DNA from: Nocardioides sp. T2.26MG-1 | GTDB taxonomy: Bacteria > Actinomycetota > Actinomycetes > Propionibacteriales > Nocardioidaceae | DNA: 64,000 bases | Direction of reading: 5' to 3' | Assembly: GCF_950101795.1 (NCBI RefSeq) | Contig: NZ_CATNLZ010000032.1 | Location: 186,001-250,000 of the forward strand | Shown: piece by piece, positions 17,993 to 26,990 of the stretch | Position numbering within the stretch: the stretch's first letter is position 1 | Layout of the letters: every line of letters begins with the position of its first letter | The notes under the pieces: model-generated | Told to the model about the DNA's origin: nothing | Database searches by the model: none | Seen by the model: the letters and a program-made list of their open reading frames with translations, nothing else | Position numbers and translations under genes: made by a program

Positions 17993-19142
17993 CGTCGTCG
18001 AGCTGGCTCCGCTCGACGGCCAGCCGCACGATCGCGGACAGCAGGTTGGTGGTGTCGTCGTGCTCCGCCACCAGCGCGCCGATCGGCTGCCACCAGTGCT
18101 CGGGGTCGTCGATCAGGTCCAGCAGGCCGTCGCTGAAGAGCAGCAGCCGGTCGCCCGGCGCGAGCGTCGTGCTCTGCTCGCTCCAGTGGTCGTCGGGGAG
18201 CACGCCGAGCGGTAGGTCGTCGCTGCTGAGCCGGTCGACGGTCCCGTCCGCGCGCACCACCAGGCACAGGCCCATGCCGGCGTCGACGTAGCGCACGAAG
18301 CCATCGTCGAGGTCGACCGCCGCCTCGAACAGCGTCACGAACGACTCGGCACGCATCAGGTCGGGTGTCATGCTGCGGGCCACCTGCGTGACGGTGATGC
18401 CGAGGTCCACACCGTTGACGACCGCGTCATGGGTGCCACGCAGCGCGGTCCGGACACCGGCCCCGAGCAGGGCAGCGCCGGTGCCCTTGCCCATGACATC
18501 ACCGAGCCCGACGTGCGCGACGCCGTTGCCGACCGCGTAGTCGAACATGTCCCCGCCGACGGCGAGGGCCGGCACACAGGTCCCGTTGAGCTCCCACTCG
18601 CCGACCCGGATCGGCTTCGCCGGCAGCATCGAGGCCTGGACCTGGCCGGCACGCTGCATCTCGCCGGAGGACACGAGCTCCTGCTGCGCCCATGCGGCGA
18701 GGTCCTCCAGCGTCTGGACCTCCTCCTCGTCCAACGATCGGACGGCTCGGTCGTAGATGCAGAACACCGCGACGATATTGCCCGCCGGGTCGCGCAGCGG
18801 TACGCCGGCGTACGACCGGACCCCCATCTCGGAGACGGCCGGGAGATCGGAGAAGCGCGGATCCTGGGTTGCGTCCGGCACCACGACGAGGTCACCGACG
18901 GACGTGGTGCGGTCGCAGAAGGTCTCGTCGCGTGGGACCGGCCGGCCCGGGAACCCGCCGGCGCCCGGGAACCACGCCTGGTCGTGATCCAGCACCGTGA
19001 TCGAGGCCCACTCGACGTCGAGGACCTTGCGGGCGAGCCGGGCGATCCGGTCGAAGCGCTCCTCGCGACGTCCGGTGAGCCCGAGGCTCTCGACTGCTCG
19101 CTGGCGTCGCCTTTCGGTGGTCTCCAGCGCGTCGTGTCCCAT
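17952..19142 (-). CDS. GAF-domain PP2C (SpoIIE/RsbU-type) phosphatase
   Basis: A 396-residue two-domain protein. Residues ~25-160 form a GAF sensor (FPGRPVPRDETFCDRTT, then GVPLRDPAGNIVAVFCIYD). Residues ~185-396 form a PP2C phosphatase with metal ligands in VGGDMFDY, GLGDVMGKGTGAAL and LLLFSDGLLD. RsbU-like phosphatases dephosphorylate STAS antagonists in partner switches. Cys residues in the GAF domain could hold a redox ligand, but this is a guess. The STAS and RsbW-like genes 3 kb away are the natural partners. No other candidate phosphatase is in the window. Confidence 0.9.
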   Translation of the reverse strand: MGHDALETTERRRQRAVESLGLTGRREERFDRIARLARKVLDVEWASITVLDHDQAWFPGAGGFPGRPVPRDETFCDRTTSVGDLVVVPDATQDPRFSDLPAVSEMGVRSYAGVPLRDPAGNIVAVFCIYDRAVRSLDEEEVQTLEDLAAWAQQELVSSGEMQRAGQVQASMLPAKPIRVGEWELNGTCVPALAVGGDMFDYAVGNGVAHVGLGDVMGKGTGAALLGAGVRTALRGTHDAVVNGVDLGITVTQVARSMTPDLMRAESFVTLFEAAVDLDDGFVRYVDAGMGLCLVVRADGTVDRLSSDDLPLGVLPDDHWSEQSTTLAPGDRLLLFSDGLLDLIDDPEHWWQPIGALVAEHDDTTNLLSAIVRLAVERSQLDDVTAVAVYRRPAPA

Positions 19143-19255
19143 GCCCGATGGTTACCCATCCGGTGGCTCGACGATGCCCACGAGCCCGGCGGTGTGTGGG
19201 ACCGGCGCCGGCGGGGTATGAACTGGGCAGCGGGGACAGCTCGGGAAGGAGTCGG

Positions 19256-19960
19256 ATGCCGGGTCGCCGAGCAGTGGTGGTGGAGGACGACGAGGACCTG
19301 CGCGACCTGGTGGAGCACGTGCTGCGCGGCGCCGGGCTCGACCCGGCGGGCGCCGAGAACGGCGAGGACGGCGTACGCCTGGTCCGGGAGCTCGACCCCG
19401 ACCTGGTGACCCTCGACGTGCAGCTGCCCGGGCTGCTCGGCACGGAGGTGTGCCGCCAGGTGCGCGAGTTCAGTGACGCCTACATCATGATGATCACCAG
19501 CCGCACCGACGAGGTCGACCGCCTGCTGGCGCTCGACCTCGGCGCCGACGACTACCTGGCCAAGCCTTTCTCGCCCAAGGAGCTCTCCGCCCGGGTCTCG
19601 GCCCTGCTGCGCCGCCCGCGGATGGCGGGCGACCCCGTCGCGAGCGCGGACGAGGTGAGGCTCGAGGCGGGTGGTGGGCTGGTGCTGGTCCCGGTCCGGC
19701 ACGTGGCGTTGCTGGACGGCATTCCGGTGCCGCTGACGCCGACGGAGGTCGACCTGCTGGCCGCGCTCGCGCGGGTGCCCGGCGAGCCGCAGGCGCGCTC
19801 GACGCTGGTCCGCTCCGTGTGGGGTGGCGACTTCATCGAGTCCGACTTCCTCATCGACGTCCACGTCGCGAGCCTGCGCCGCAAACTGCGCAAGGCCGGC
19901 ACCGGCGCCGACTGGATCCGCACCGTGGCCGGGACGGCCTACGCCTTGACCCCGCAGTAA
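19256..19960 (+). CDS. OmpR/PhoB-family response regulator
   Basis: A 234-residue two-domain response regulator. The receiver has the acidic pair at 10-12, the phosphorylation site Asp54 (LVTLDVQLPG), Thr81 and Lys103 (LAKPFSPKEL). The winged-helix effector ends in DVHVASLRRKLRKAG, with WIRTVAGTAYAL as the C-terminal wing. GGAAGGA precedes ATG 19256. No histidine kinase is next to it, so it is an orphan in this window. Its neighbour on the other side is the divergent PP2C phosphatase. Confidence 0.92.
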   Translation: MPGRRAVVVEDDEDLRDLVEHVLRGAGLDPAGAENGEDGVRLVRELDPDLVTLDVQLPGLLGTEVCRQVREFSDAYIMMITSRTDEVDRLLALDLGADDYLAKPFSPKELSARVSALLRRPRMAGDPVASADEVRLEAGGGLVLVPVRHVALLDGIPVPLTPTEVDLLAALARVPGEPQARSTLVRSVWGGDFIESDFLIDVHVASLRRKLRKAGTGADWIRTVAGTAYALTPQ

Positions 19961-19967
19961 CCGCCGG

Positions 19968-20522
19968 TCACCGTTCCTCGTCGGGCTTCCAGGGCTGGCC
20001 GAGCGCCTTGCGCTGCTTCTTCTCCAGTCGCCGGCGCTCGCGGGAGACGATGTCGTCGCGCGATGCCGCGGTGCGTACGGCGTTGATGCCGGTGCCGAGC
20101 ATCACGAACAGCGGCCACGGGAAGCCGCCGAACATCACCGCCGCCCAGATCGTCCAGGTGAGCACCGAGGCGAACACGAACCCCATGAGCGCGGAGCGGC
20201 GCTCCTCGCGCCACTTCGCGACCGACCGCTCCTCGATCTGCACGGGGGTCAGCAGCCCCTCGCCTGGCCCGCCGAACGGCACCAGGGTGCCGGTGGTGGC
20301 CGCGACCAGGCCCTCGAGGAGGGCGGGCAGGTCGCCGAGCGTGCGCGCGTTGCCGACCGCGGTGCTCCGGGCGTCGAACTCCTCGCGGTCCAGCCGGCCG
20401 TCGGCGTACGCCTCGGTCAGCACCTGGTGGACCACGTCGCGATCGGCGTCGGACGCACGCAGCGAGGCGTTCTCGGAGTGCCGCGGGTCGTGCGAGAACG
20501 ACGACCAGACCTCCTGCTCCAC
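19968..20522 (-). CDS. DUF1707 and 2TM domain membrane protein
   Basis: A 184-residue protein. Residues ~20-70 carry a DUF1707 (SHOCT-like) segment, LRASDADRDVVHQVL then AYADGRLDREEFDAR. Two hydrophobic helices at ~112-130 and ~135-150 match the 2TM module, followed by a basic tail (RERRRLEKKQRK). Function is unknown; DUF1707 is common in actinobacterial membrane regulators. GTG 20522 was chosen because TACGAT (20529-20534, minus strand) is 6 nt upstream. It is divergent from the mce4 operon. Confidence 0.82.
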   Translation of the reverse strand: MEQEVWSSFSHDPRHSENASLRASDADRDVVHQVLTEAYADGRLDREEFDARSTAVGNARTLGDLPALLEGLVAATTGTLVPFGGPGEGLLTPVQIEERSVAKWREERRSALMGFVFASVLTWTIWAAVMFGGFPWPLFVMLGTGINAVRTAASRDDIVSRERRRLEKKQRKALGQPWKPDEER

Positions 20523-20636
20523 GCGGCCATCGTAGGGCGGCCGCGCCCCCGGCCCGGTCCAGCCCACCGTTTCGCCGGCGTTACGTGCGGGGAGATGCGT
20601 CGTTGACCGGGATGGGAGACAGGGGAGCGCTGAGCG

Positions 20637-20665
20637 TTGCCCTAAATGAGAACACGTTCTATTCT
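20637..20665 (+). promoter_or_regulatory. mce4 operon promoter with KstR operator 2 in the spacer
   Basis: A -35 TTGCCC (20637-20642) and a -10 TATTCT (20660-20665) are separated by 17 bp. The KstR-type operator GAGAACACGTTCTA (20648-20661) lies in the spacer and touches the -10 box. It matches TnnAACnnGTTnnA except for G at the first position. A repressor bound here would block RNA polymerase directly. The predicted transcript start near 20672 leaves a leader of about 30 nt containing GGAGGTG before GTG 20703. Confidence 0.82.
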
Positions 20666-20702
20666 GTGGCGGCCGTCTAGACAGCTCCGGGGAGGTGGGC
20701 AC

Positions 20703-21476
20703 GTGGCGTTCTCTGCCGTGTCTGTGATCCGGGGTCCGGGCGAGATCGCGGTGATGACCACCGACGTGGTGAAGCGAGCCTTCACGACCAGGTTCCAGCT
20801 GCGCGAGTTCATCGAGCAGGCGTGGTTCATCACCAGCGTGACGCTGATGCCGACGATCCTGGTGTCGATCCCGTTCGGCGCCGTGATCTCGCTCCAGGTC
20901 GGCAACCTCACCGGCCAGCTCGGCGCCCAGTCGTTCGCCGGCGCCACCGCCGTGCTGGCGGTGGTGCGTGAGGCCGCACCCATCGCGGCGGCCCTGATCA
21001 TCGCCGGGGCCGCGGGCTCGGCGATCTGCTCCGACCTCGGGGCACGCAAGATCCGCGAGGAGATCGACGCGATGGAGGTCCTCGGCGTCGACCCGATCGC
21101 CCGCCTCGTGGTCCCGCGCGTGCTGGCCACGATGTTCGTCGCGTTCATGATCATCGGCATCGTGATCGGCGCCGGCATCGGCGGCGGCTACTTCTTCACG
21201 GTGATCGTCCAGGGCGGCTCCGCCGGCGCGTTCCTCTCGTCGTTCACCGCCCTCGCGAGCCTGCCCGACCTCTACATCGCGATCGTCAAGGCGGTGATCT
21301 TCGGCGGCATGGCCGCGATCGTCGGCGCCTACAAGGGCCTGAACGCCGGCGGCGGTCCCAGCGGCGTCGGCCGGGCCGTCAACGAGTCGGTGATCATCGC
21401 GTTCATGCTGCTGTTCTTCATCAACGCCGTCATCACCGCCATCTACTTCCAAGTCGTCCCGCCCCCGGGCCTGTGA
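20703..21476 (+). CDS. yrbE4A: YrbE4A-type Mce permease (MlaE family)
   Basis: A 257-residue integral membrane permease, first gene of the mce4 operon. The MlaE-family coupling segment is seen as REEIDAMEVLGVDPIARLVVPRVLA (given here as two pieces: REEIDAMEVLG and VDPIARLVVPR), around residues 118-142. It forms the transmembrane channel of the Mce4 steroid importer together with YrbE4B and is expected to be driven by the unlinked ATPase MceG. GTG 20703 is preceded by GGAGGTG at good spacing. The KstR operator controls this promoter. Confidence 0.92.
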   Translation: MAFSAVSVIRGPGEIAVMTTDVVKRAFTTRFQLREFIEQAWFITSVTLMPTILVSIPFGAVISLQVGNLTGQLGAQSFAGATAVLAVVREAAPIAAALIIAGAAGSAICSDLGARKIREEIDAMEVLGVDPIARLVVPRVLATMFVAFMIIGIVIGAGIGGGYFFTVIVQGGSAGAFLSSFTALASLPDLYIAIVKAVIFGGMAAIVGAYKGLNAGGGPSGVGRAVNESVIIAFMLLFFINAVITAIYFQVVPPPGL

Positions 21477-22321
21477 GCGCCATGTCGAGCATCAGCGCGC
21501 TGGGCGGCGCCTTCTACCGTGGCCGCCGCGACTCCCTCGAGCAGTACGGCGACCAGCTGCTGTTCTACGTCAAGGCGCTCGCGTGGACGCCGCGGGCGAT
21601 CAAGCGCTATCCCCGCGAGATCCTCAACACCCTCGCCGAGGTCACCTTCGGCGCCGGCGGGCTCACGCTCATCGCGGGCTCGGCCGGCGTCATCGCGTTC
21701 CTCTCGTTCTTCGCCGGCACCGAGGTCGGCATCCAGGGCTACGCCTCGCTCAGCCAGATCGGCGTCGCGAAGTTCAGCGCGTTCATCTCGGCCTACTTCA
21801 ACACGCGCGAGGTCGCGCCGCTGATCTCCTCGATCGCGCTGGCGGCCACCGTCGGCTGCGGCTACACCGCGCGGCTCGGTGCGATGCGGATCTCCGAGGA
21901 GATCGACGCGCTCGAGGTGATGGGCATCCCGTCGCTGCCGTTCCTGGTCACCACGCGCATGGTCGCCGCGTTCGTCGCGGTGATCCCGCTGTACGTCGTG
22001 GCCCTGAGCGCGTCGTACCTCTCGCCACGGCTGATCACCACGATGGTCTACGGCCAGTCGCCGGGCACCTACGACCACTACTTCCTGCAGTTCCTGCCGC
22101 CGATCGACATGCTCTGGTCGTTCTTCAAGCTGCTGTTCCTGGCGGCCGCGGTGATCCTCATCCACTGCTACTACGGTTACACCGCGTCGGGTGGCCCGGC
22201 CGGCGTCGGCATGGCCGTGGGCCGCGCGATCCGCACCAGCATCGTCACGATCGTGGTCGCGGACTTCTTCCTCAGCTTCGCGATCTGGGGCTCCACGACG
22301 ACCGTCCGGATCACGGGGTAG
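21473..22321 (+). CDS. yrbE4B: YrbE4B-type Mce permease (MlaE family)
   Basis: A 282-residue partner permease. The MlaE coupling motif is SEEIDALEVMGIPSLPFLV, about residues 142-160, with five or six hydrophobic segments around it. GTG 21473 overlaps the TGA of yrbE4A. As in other mce operons the two permease genes precede the six mce genes, so this should be the heterodimeric inner-membrane core of the importer. Confidence 0.92.
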   Translation: MSAMSSISALGGAFYRGRRDSLEQYGDQLLFYVKALAWTPRAIKRYPREILNTLAEVTFGAGGLTLIAGSAGVIAFLSFFAGTEVGIQGYASLSQIGVAKFSAFISAYFNTREVAPLISSIALAATVGCGYTARLGAMRISEEIDALEVMGIPSLPFLVTTRMVAAFVAVIPLYVVALSASYLSPRLITTMVYGQSPGTYDHYFLQFLPPIDMLWSFFKLLFLAAAVILIHCYYGYTASGGPAGVGMAVGRAIRTSIVTIVVADFFLSFAIWGSTTTVRITG

Positions 22322-22329
22322 CGGCCGCG

Positions 22330-23643
22330 ATGTTGGTGAACATCTACCACGACAGCCCGCGGGAGCACCGCCGGCTGCTGGTCGCGGGCGTCGCGTTCCT
22401 GGTGGTGATCGCGCTGCTGATCTCGCTGTCGATCGCGGTCTACCAGAAGCTCTTCGAGCCGGTCACCACCGTGCAGATCCACGCCGACCGGGCCGGGCTG
22501 CAGCTGGCGAAGTTCGGCGACGTGCGCCTCAACGGCGCGCTGGTCGGCCAGGTCCGCAAGGTCGCCCAGGACGGGCACGAGGCGGTGATCACCGTCGCGC
22601 TCCAGCCCGACGAGGCGAAGCGGATCCCCGACAACGTCTCGGTGCAGATCCTGCCCACCACGCTGTTCGGCCAGAAGTTCGTCTCGTTCGTGAGCCCGGA
22701 CAAGCCGTCCGGCCACCCGCTGTCCGACGGCGACGTGATCCCGGCCGACCGCGTCGAGACCAACGTCGAGCTGAGCCGGATCCTCGCGAACCTGTTCCCG
22801 CTGCTGCGCTCGGTGCAGCCGGCCGACCTCAACGCCACGCTCAACGCCCTGGCCACCGCGCTCGGCGGCCGCGGCGAGCAGCTGGGCGAGACCATGGACC
22901 AGCTCGACGACTACCTCGGCGAGATCGACGACCACCTGCCGACGCTGCGCGAGGACCTGGTCAAGCTCGCCGACGTCGCCGACACCTACGACCTCGCCGC
23001 CCCCGACCTGCTGGCGGTGCTGCGCGACGTCACGGTCACCGGCCAGACCGTCATTGACAACAAGGAGCAGCTCGGCACGTTCTTCGCCGACGTGCAGGGG
23101 CTCGCCGACACCTCGACCCGGGTGCTGCGCGACAACTCGGCCAACCTGATCCGGGTCGGCCAGGTCACCGAGCCGGTGCTGCGGCTGCTCGCGGTCTACT
23201 CGCCCGAGCTGCCCTGCCTGCTCCAGGGCGCGGCCCGCTACGCGCCCCGCCTGGCCCGCACGTTCGAGGGCAACCAGGTCAAGCAGTACATCGAGTTCGG
23301 CACCGCGCAGTACCGCGCCTACAACGCCAGCGACCGGCCGACGTACGGCGAGGTCGGCCACGGACCGTGGTGTCTCGGCCTGCCGCACCCGAAGGTGCCG
23401 GCACCGCCGATCGCGCTCGACCAGGGCAGCGACATGGACGAGCACCCGCCCACCAGCCCGCTGCCGGGGATGCCCGGCCTGGGCCGGGTCGGGGCCGACT
23501 ACTCCGGCACCGCGGGGGAGAAGACGATCGTCAACGCCCTCATCGCGGGGCTCACCGGGCGCTCCGCCGACACGTACGGGTCCCTGGGCTCCCTGCTCTA
23601 CGGCCCCGTCGTCGGCTCGCCCGCGCGAGGTGGACGCTCATGA
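22330..23643 (+). CDS. mce4A: Mce4A-type MCE family protein
   Basis: A 437-residue protein. The N-terminal membrane segment is residues ~16-38. It is followed by one MCE domain (~45-125; TTVQIHADRAGLQL, then GQKFVSFVSP) and a long helical region (~150-330) that in Mce complexes forms the needle-like tunnel. The Pro/Gly-rich C-terminus probably extends to the outer layers of the envelope. It starts 9 bp after yrbE4B. The six Mce subunits together carry hydrophobic substrate, cholesterol in the case of Mce4. Confidence 0.9.
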   Translation: MLVNIYHDSPREHRRLLVAGVAFLVVIALLISLSIAVYQKLFEPVTTVQIHADRAGLQLAKFGDVRLNGALVGQVRKVAQDGHEAVITVALQPDEAKRIPDNVSVQILPTTLFGQKFVSFVSPDKPSGHPLSDGDVIPADRVETNVELSRILANLFPLLRSVQPADLNATLNALATALGGRGEQLGETMDQLDDYLGEIDDHLPTLREDLVKLADVADTYDLAAPDLLAVLRDVTVTGQTVIDNKEQLGTFFADVQGLADTSTRVLRDNSANLIRVGQVTEPVLRLLAVYSPELPCLLQGAARYAPRLARTFEGNQVKQYIEFGTAQYRAYNASDRPTYGEVGHGPWCLGLPHPKVPAPPIALDQGSDMDEHPPTSPLPGMPGLGRVGADYSGTAGEKTIVNALIAGLTGRSADTYGSLGSLLYGPVVGSPARGGRS

Positions 23644-23692
23644 CCACCCCACGAAGCCGCTCGCTGCGCTCACGCCTCCGCGGGGGCCCCGC

Positions 23693-24781
23693 ATGATGTC
23701 CCGCAACTCCACGACGATCGCCGCCGGCATCAAGCTCGGCATCTTCACCGTGGTCTCGGTCCTGGTGACCGGGCTGCTCGCGGCGATCATGGGCAACATC
23801 GGGTTCGGCGCGGGCACGACGTACCGCGCGGTGTTCAGCACCGCCTCGATGCTCCAGAAGGGCGACGACGTACGTGTCGCGGGTGTCAGCGTCGGGGAGG
23901 TCAAGAAGGTCGAGCACTACGACCGCAGCCAGGCGCTGGTGACGTTCCGGGTGCAGTCGGACCTGCCGCTCACCACCGCGTCCCACGCCGAGATCCGGTT
24001 CCTCAACCTGGTCGGCGACCGCTACCTCGCGCTCGAGGAGGGCGCCGACGCCGACGCCGAGCCGCTGGAGTCCGGAGGCACGATCCCGATCAGCCAGACC
24101 AAGCCGGCGCTCGACCTCACCACGCTCTTCAACGGGTTCCAGCCGCTGTTCCAGGCGCTCAATCCGCAGCAGGTCAACGACCTCAGCATGAACCTCGTGC
24201 AGGTGCTGCAGGGCGAGGGCGGCACGGTCCAGGGCCTGCTGCAGAAGACCGCCTCGCTCACCAACACCCTCGCGGACCGCGACGAGCTGATCGGCCGGGT
24301 GGTCGACAACCTCGGCGAGACGCTGAGCACCGTCGACGGCCGCCACCAGCAGCTCAGCGAGCTCGTGGTCGGGCTGAAGAACTGGATGGCCGACCTGGCC
24401 CGCGACCGCGGCACGATCGGCGCCTCGCTGTCGAACATCTCCGACCTCACCGTGGTGGTCGCCGACCTGCTGCGGCAGGGCCGGCCGCTGGTGAAGTCCG
24501 ACGTCGCCAAGCTGCGTCGGCTCGCCGGGCTGCTCACCGAGAAGAAGAACGCCGACCAGCTCACCGAGCTGCTCGACCGGCTGCCGGAGTCGATGACCGA
24601 CCAGACCCGGACCGGCACCTACGGCTCCTGGTACAGCTACTACATCTGCGGGTTCAGCGGGCGGATCACGCTGCCCGCCGGCCTCGGGAACATCCCGGGC
24701 ATCAAGCAGCTGATGGCCCAGCTCAACAACCTGAACTTCCACTCGACCGCACCGCGGTGCAACGGGGCGACGGCGCCATGA
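23693..24781 (+). CDS. mce4B: Mce4B-type MCE family protein
   Basis: A 362-residue subunit. A hydrophobic segment at ~15-35 precedes the MCE domain (~43-120; YRAVFSTASMLQKGDDVRVAG) and a helical needle region. ATG 23693 (with a second ATG at 23696) follows a 49-bp gap that holds a GC-rich repeat-like sequence, while most other joints in the operon overlap. An in-frame extension upstream into that gap is possible but would encode low-complexity residues. Confidence 0.9.
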   Translation: MMSRNSTTIAAGIKLGIFTVVSVLVTGLLAAIMGNIGFGAGTTYRAVFSTASMLQKGDDVRVAGVSVGEVKKVEHYDRSQALVTFRVQSDLPLTTASHAEIRFLNLVGDRYLALEEGADADAEPLESGGTIPISQTKPALDLTTLFNGFQPLFQALNPQQVNDLSMNLVQVLQGEGGTVQGLLQKTASLTNTLADRDELIGRVVDNLGETLSTVDGRHQQLSELVVGLKNWMADLARDRGTIGASLSNISDLTVVVADLLRQGRPLVKSDVAKLRRLAGLLTEKKNADQLTELLDRLPESMTDQTRTGTYGSWYSYYICGFSGRITLPAGLGNIPGIKQLMAQLNNLNFHSTAPRCNGATAP

Positions 24782-25773
24782 CCACCAGCCGCTACAGCGA
24801 CGCGCGGATCCTGCGCATGGGCGCCATCACGGTGGTCGTGATGCTGCTCGTGATGGCCGCCGCCTTCAACCTGTCCCAGTTCCCCGGCTTCAAGGGCGGC
24901 ACCTACCGGGCCGAGTTCTCCGACGCCAGCGGGCTGCACAAGGGCAACATGGTGCAGGTCGGCGGCATCCGCGTGGGGCGGGTCCAGGACGTCGCCCTCG
25001 AGGACAGCAACACCGTGCTGGTGACCTTCGAGGTCGACAACGGCGTCGAGTTCGGTTCCGACAGCCGCGCCTCCATCGAGGTGCTCAACCTGCTCGGCGA
25101 GAAGTACCTCGACCTGCAGCCCGCGGGCTCCGGGCAGCTCGGTGAGGACGACGTGATCCCGGTCGAGCGGACGCAGTCGGCGTACGACATCGTCGGGGTC
25201 TTCGGCGACCTGACGACCACCACCGAGCGGATCGACACCGACCAGCTCAAGCAGGCGCTGAACGTCGTCGCCGACACCACCGACCAGGCCGCGCCCGAGA
25301 TCGAGTCCAGCTTCCGCGGCATCGCCCGGCTCTCGGAGAGCGTCGCCTCGCGCGACGAGCAGATCCAGGCGCTGCTGAAGAGCTCGCAGAGCGTCAGCAA
25401 GGTGCTGGCCGAGCGCAGCGGGGACCTCGTCGACCTGATGAAGCACAGCGACCTGGTGTTCCAGGAGGTCCGGCGGCGCAAGCAGGCCGTGCACCTGCTG
25501 CTGGTCAACGCCCGCAGCCTCGCCCAGCAGCTGCGCGGGGTGGCCGAGGACAACCAGGCCCAGATCGGCCCCGCGCTGCAGGAGGTCGACGACCTGCTCG
25601 CGCTGCTCAACGGCAAGGAGAAGGAGCTGAAGGCGACGCTGGCGGCGCTCGGACCCTACGTCTCGATCCTCGGCAACATCATCGGCACCGGCCCGTGGTT
25701 CGACGCCTACGCCTCCAACCTGGCCGCGATCCCGACCGGCGAGTTCCTGCCCGGCACCCTGGGGGACGAGTGA
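24778..25773 (+). CDS. mce4C: Mce4C-type MCE family protein
   Basis: A 331-residue subunit with a membrane segment at ~15-35, an MCE domain at ~45-120 (GTYRAEFSDASGLHKGNMV, then LGEKYLDLQPAG) and a helical region to about residue 300. ATG 24778 overlaps the mce4B stop (ATGA). It is shorter than the other subunits because it lacks a long C-terminal tail. Confidence 0.9.
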   Translation: MTTSRYSDARILRMGAITVVVMLLVMAAAFNLSQFPGFKGGTYRAEFSDASGLHKGNMVQVGGIRVGRVQDVALEDSNTVLVTFEVDNGVEFGSDSRASIEVLNLLGEKYLDLQPAGSGQLGEDDVIPVERTQSAYDIVGVFGDLTTTTERIDTDQLKQALNVVADTTDQAAPEIESSFRGIARLSESVASRDEQIQALLKSSQSVSKVLAERSGDLVDLMKHSDLVFQEVRRRKQAVHLLLVNARSLAQQLRGVAEDNQAQIGPALQEVDDLLALLNGKEKELKATLAALGPYVSILGNIIGTGPWFDAYASNLAAIPTGEFLPGTLGDE

Positions 25774-26990
25774 TGGCCGACATGTGGAGCCGCGTCAACG
25801 GCCGCGCGCTCGCCGTCGCGGCCGCGGTGGTGCTGCTGACCGCGACGTACTTCATCGTGATCCGCGACGACACCCGGACCAAGACCGTCGCCGCCCACTT
25901 CCCTCGCGCGGTGAGCATCTACCAGGGCAGCGACGTGCGCATCCTGGGCGTCAACGTCGGGCGCGTCACCGCGGTGACCCCCGAGGGCAACTCCGTGCGG
26001 GTCGACATGGAGTACGACGCGAAGTACCAGGTGCCGGCCGATGCCAAGGCGGTGATCGTCACGCCCACGCTCGTCGCGGACCGGTTCGTGCAGCTGACCC
26101 CGGCGTACGCCGAGGGCGACAAGGTGATGGCCGACGGCGCCGACATCGCGCTGCCCGACACCGGCGTGCCGGTCGAGCTCGACCGCATCTACGCCAGCCT
26201 CCGCGACCTCTCCGAGGCGCTCGGGCCCAACGGCGTCAACAGGGACGGCACGCTCGACCACGTGCTCGAGGCCGGCGCGCACGCCTTGAACGGCAAGGGT
26301 CAGCTCGGCAACCAGATGCTCAACCAGATGGCCGCCGCGGCGCAGACGTTCGGCGAGGGCGCGGGGCCGCTGTTCGAGACGGTCAGCCAGCTCGCCGAGT
26401 TCACCACCACGCTGGCCCAGAACGACAAGGTCGTCCGCGCGTTCATCAAGGACCTGGCCGGCGTCTCCTCGCAGCTCGCCGACGAGCGCACCGAGATCCA
26501 GGGCGCGCTCGCCGCGGTCGCCGACGCCGTCGGCACGGTCAAGACGTTCGTCCACGACAACCGCAAGGCGCTCGTCGCCGACGTCGAGCGGTTGACCCGG
26601 GTGATGAAGACGATCGCGTCGGAGAAGGACAGCATCGACGACGCGCTGCGGATCGCGCCGGTGGCGATCGGCAACCTGAGCCTCGCCTACAACAGCAAGT
26701 CCGGGACCATCGGTTCGCGGATCGGCATCAGCGGGAACGTCTGGGACGCCGACGGCTTCCTGTGCGCCGTCGTCCAGCAGTCGAGCCTGCCGCAGGCCAG
26801 CAAGGACCTCGCGTGCACGCTGTTCAAGCAGCTGCTCGAGCCCGTCGAGGGACAGCTGCCCACGATCCCGCCCGGCCCGAGCGGCCGCCAACAGGCGCCC
26901 ACGGCCGCCGACGACGCCGCGCGCGTGCAGCGGCTGTACGCCGCCACCGGCAGCGGCTCGCTCGACGAGCTCATGGGAGGTGGCTCGTGA
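25773..26990 (+). CDS. mce4D: Mce4D-type MCE family protein
   Basis: A 405-residue subunit. A hydrophobic segment (~11-29) precedes an MCE domain (~38-115; FPRAVSIYQGSDVRILGVNVG) and a helical region (~140-300). A C-terminal part has two Cys residues (FLCAVV and LACTLF) that could form a disulphide outside the cytoplasm. The start shares a base with the mce4C stop (TGATG). Confidence 0.9.
   Translation: MADMWSRVNGRALAVAAAVVLLTATYFIVIRDDTRTKTVAAHFPRAVSIYQGSDVRILGVNVGRVTAVTPEGNSVRVDMEYDAKYQVPADAKAVIVTPTLVADRFVQLTPAYAEGDKVMADGADIALPDTGVPVELDRIYASLRDLSEALGPNGVNRDGTLDHVLEAGAHALNGKGQLGNQMLNQMAAAAQTFGEGAGPLFETVSQLAEFTTTLAQNDKVVRAFIKDLAGVSSQLADERTEIQGALAAVADAVGTVKTFVHDNRKALVADVERLTRVMKTIASEKDSIDDALRIAPVAIGNLSLAYNSKSGTIGSRIGISGNVWDADGFLCAVVQQSSLPQASKDLACTLFKQLLEPVEGQLPTIPPGPSGRQQAPTAADDAARVQRLYAATGSGSLDELMGGGS

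Noticed and set aside
23630..23692. Upstream in-frame extension of mce4B
   Set aside because: It overlaps the end of mce4A, is low-complexity and lacks homology with Mce N-termini; ATG 23693 fits the family.
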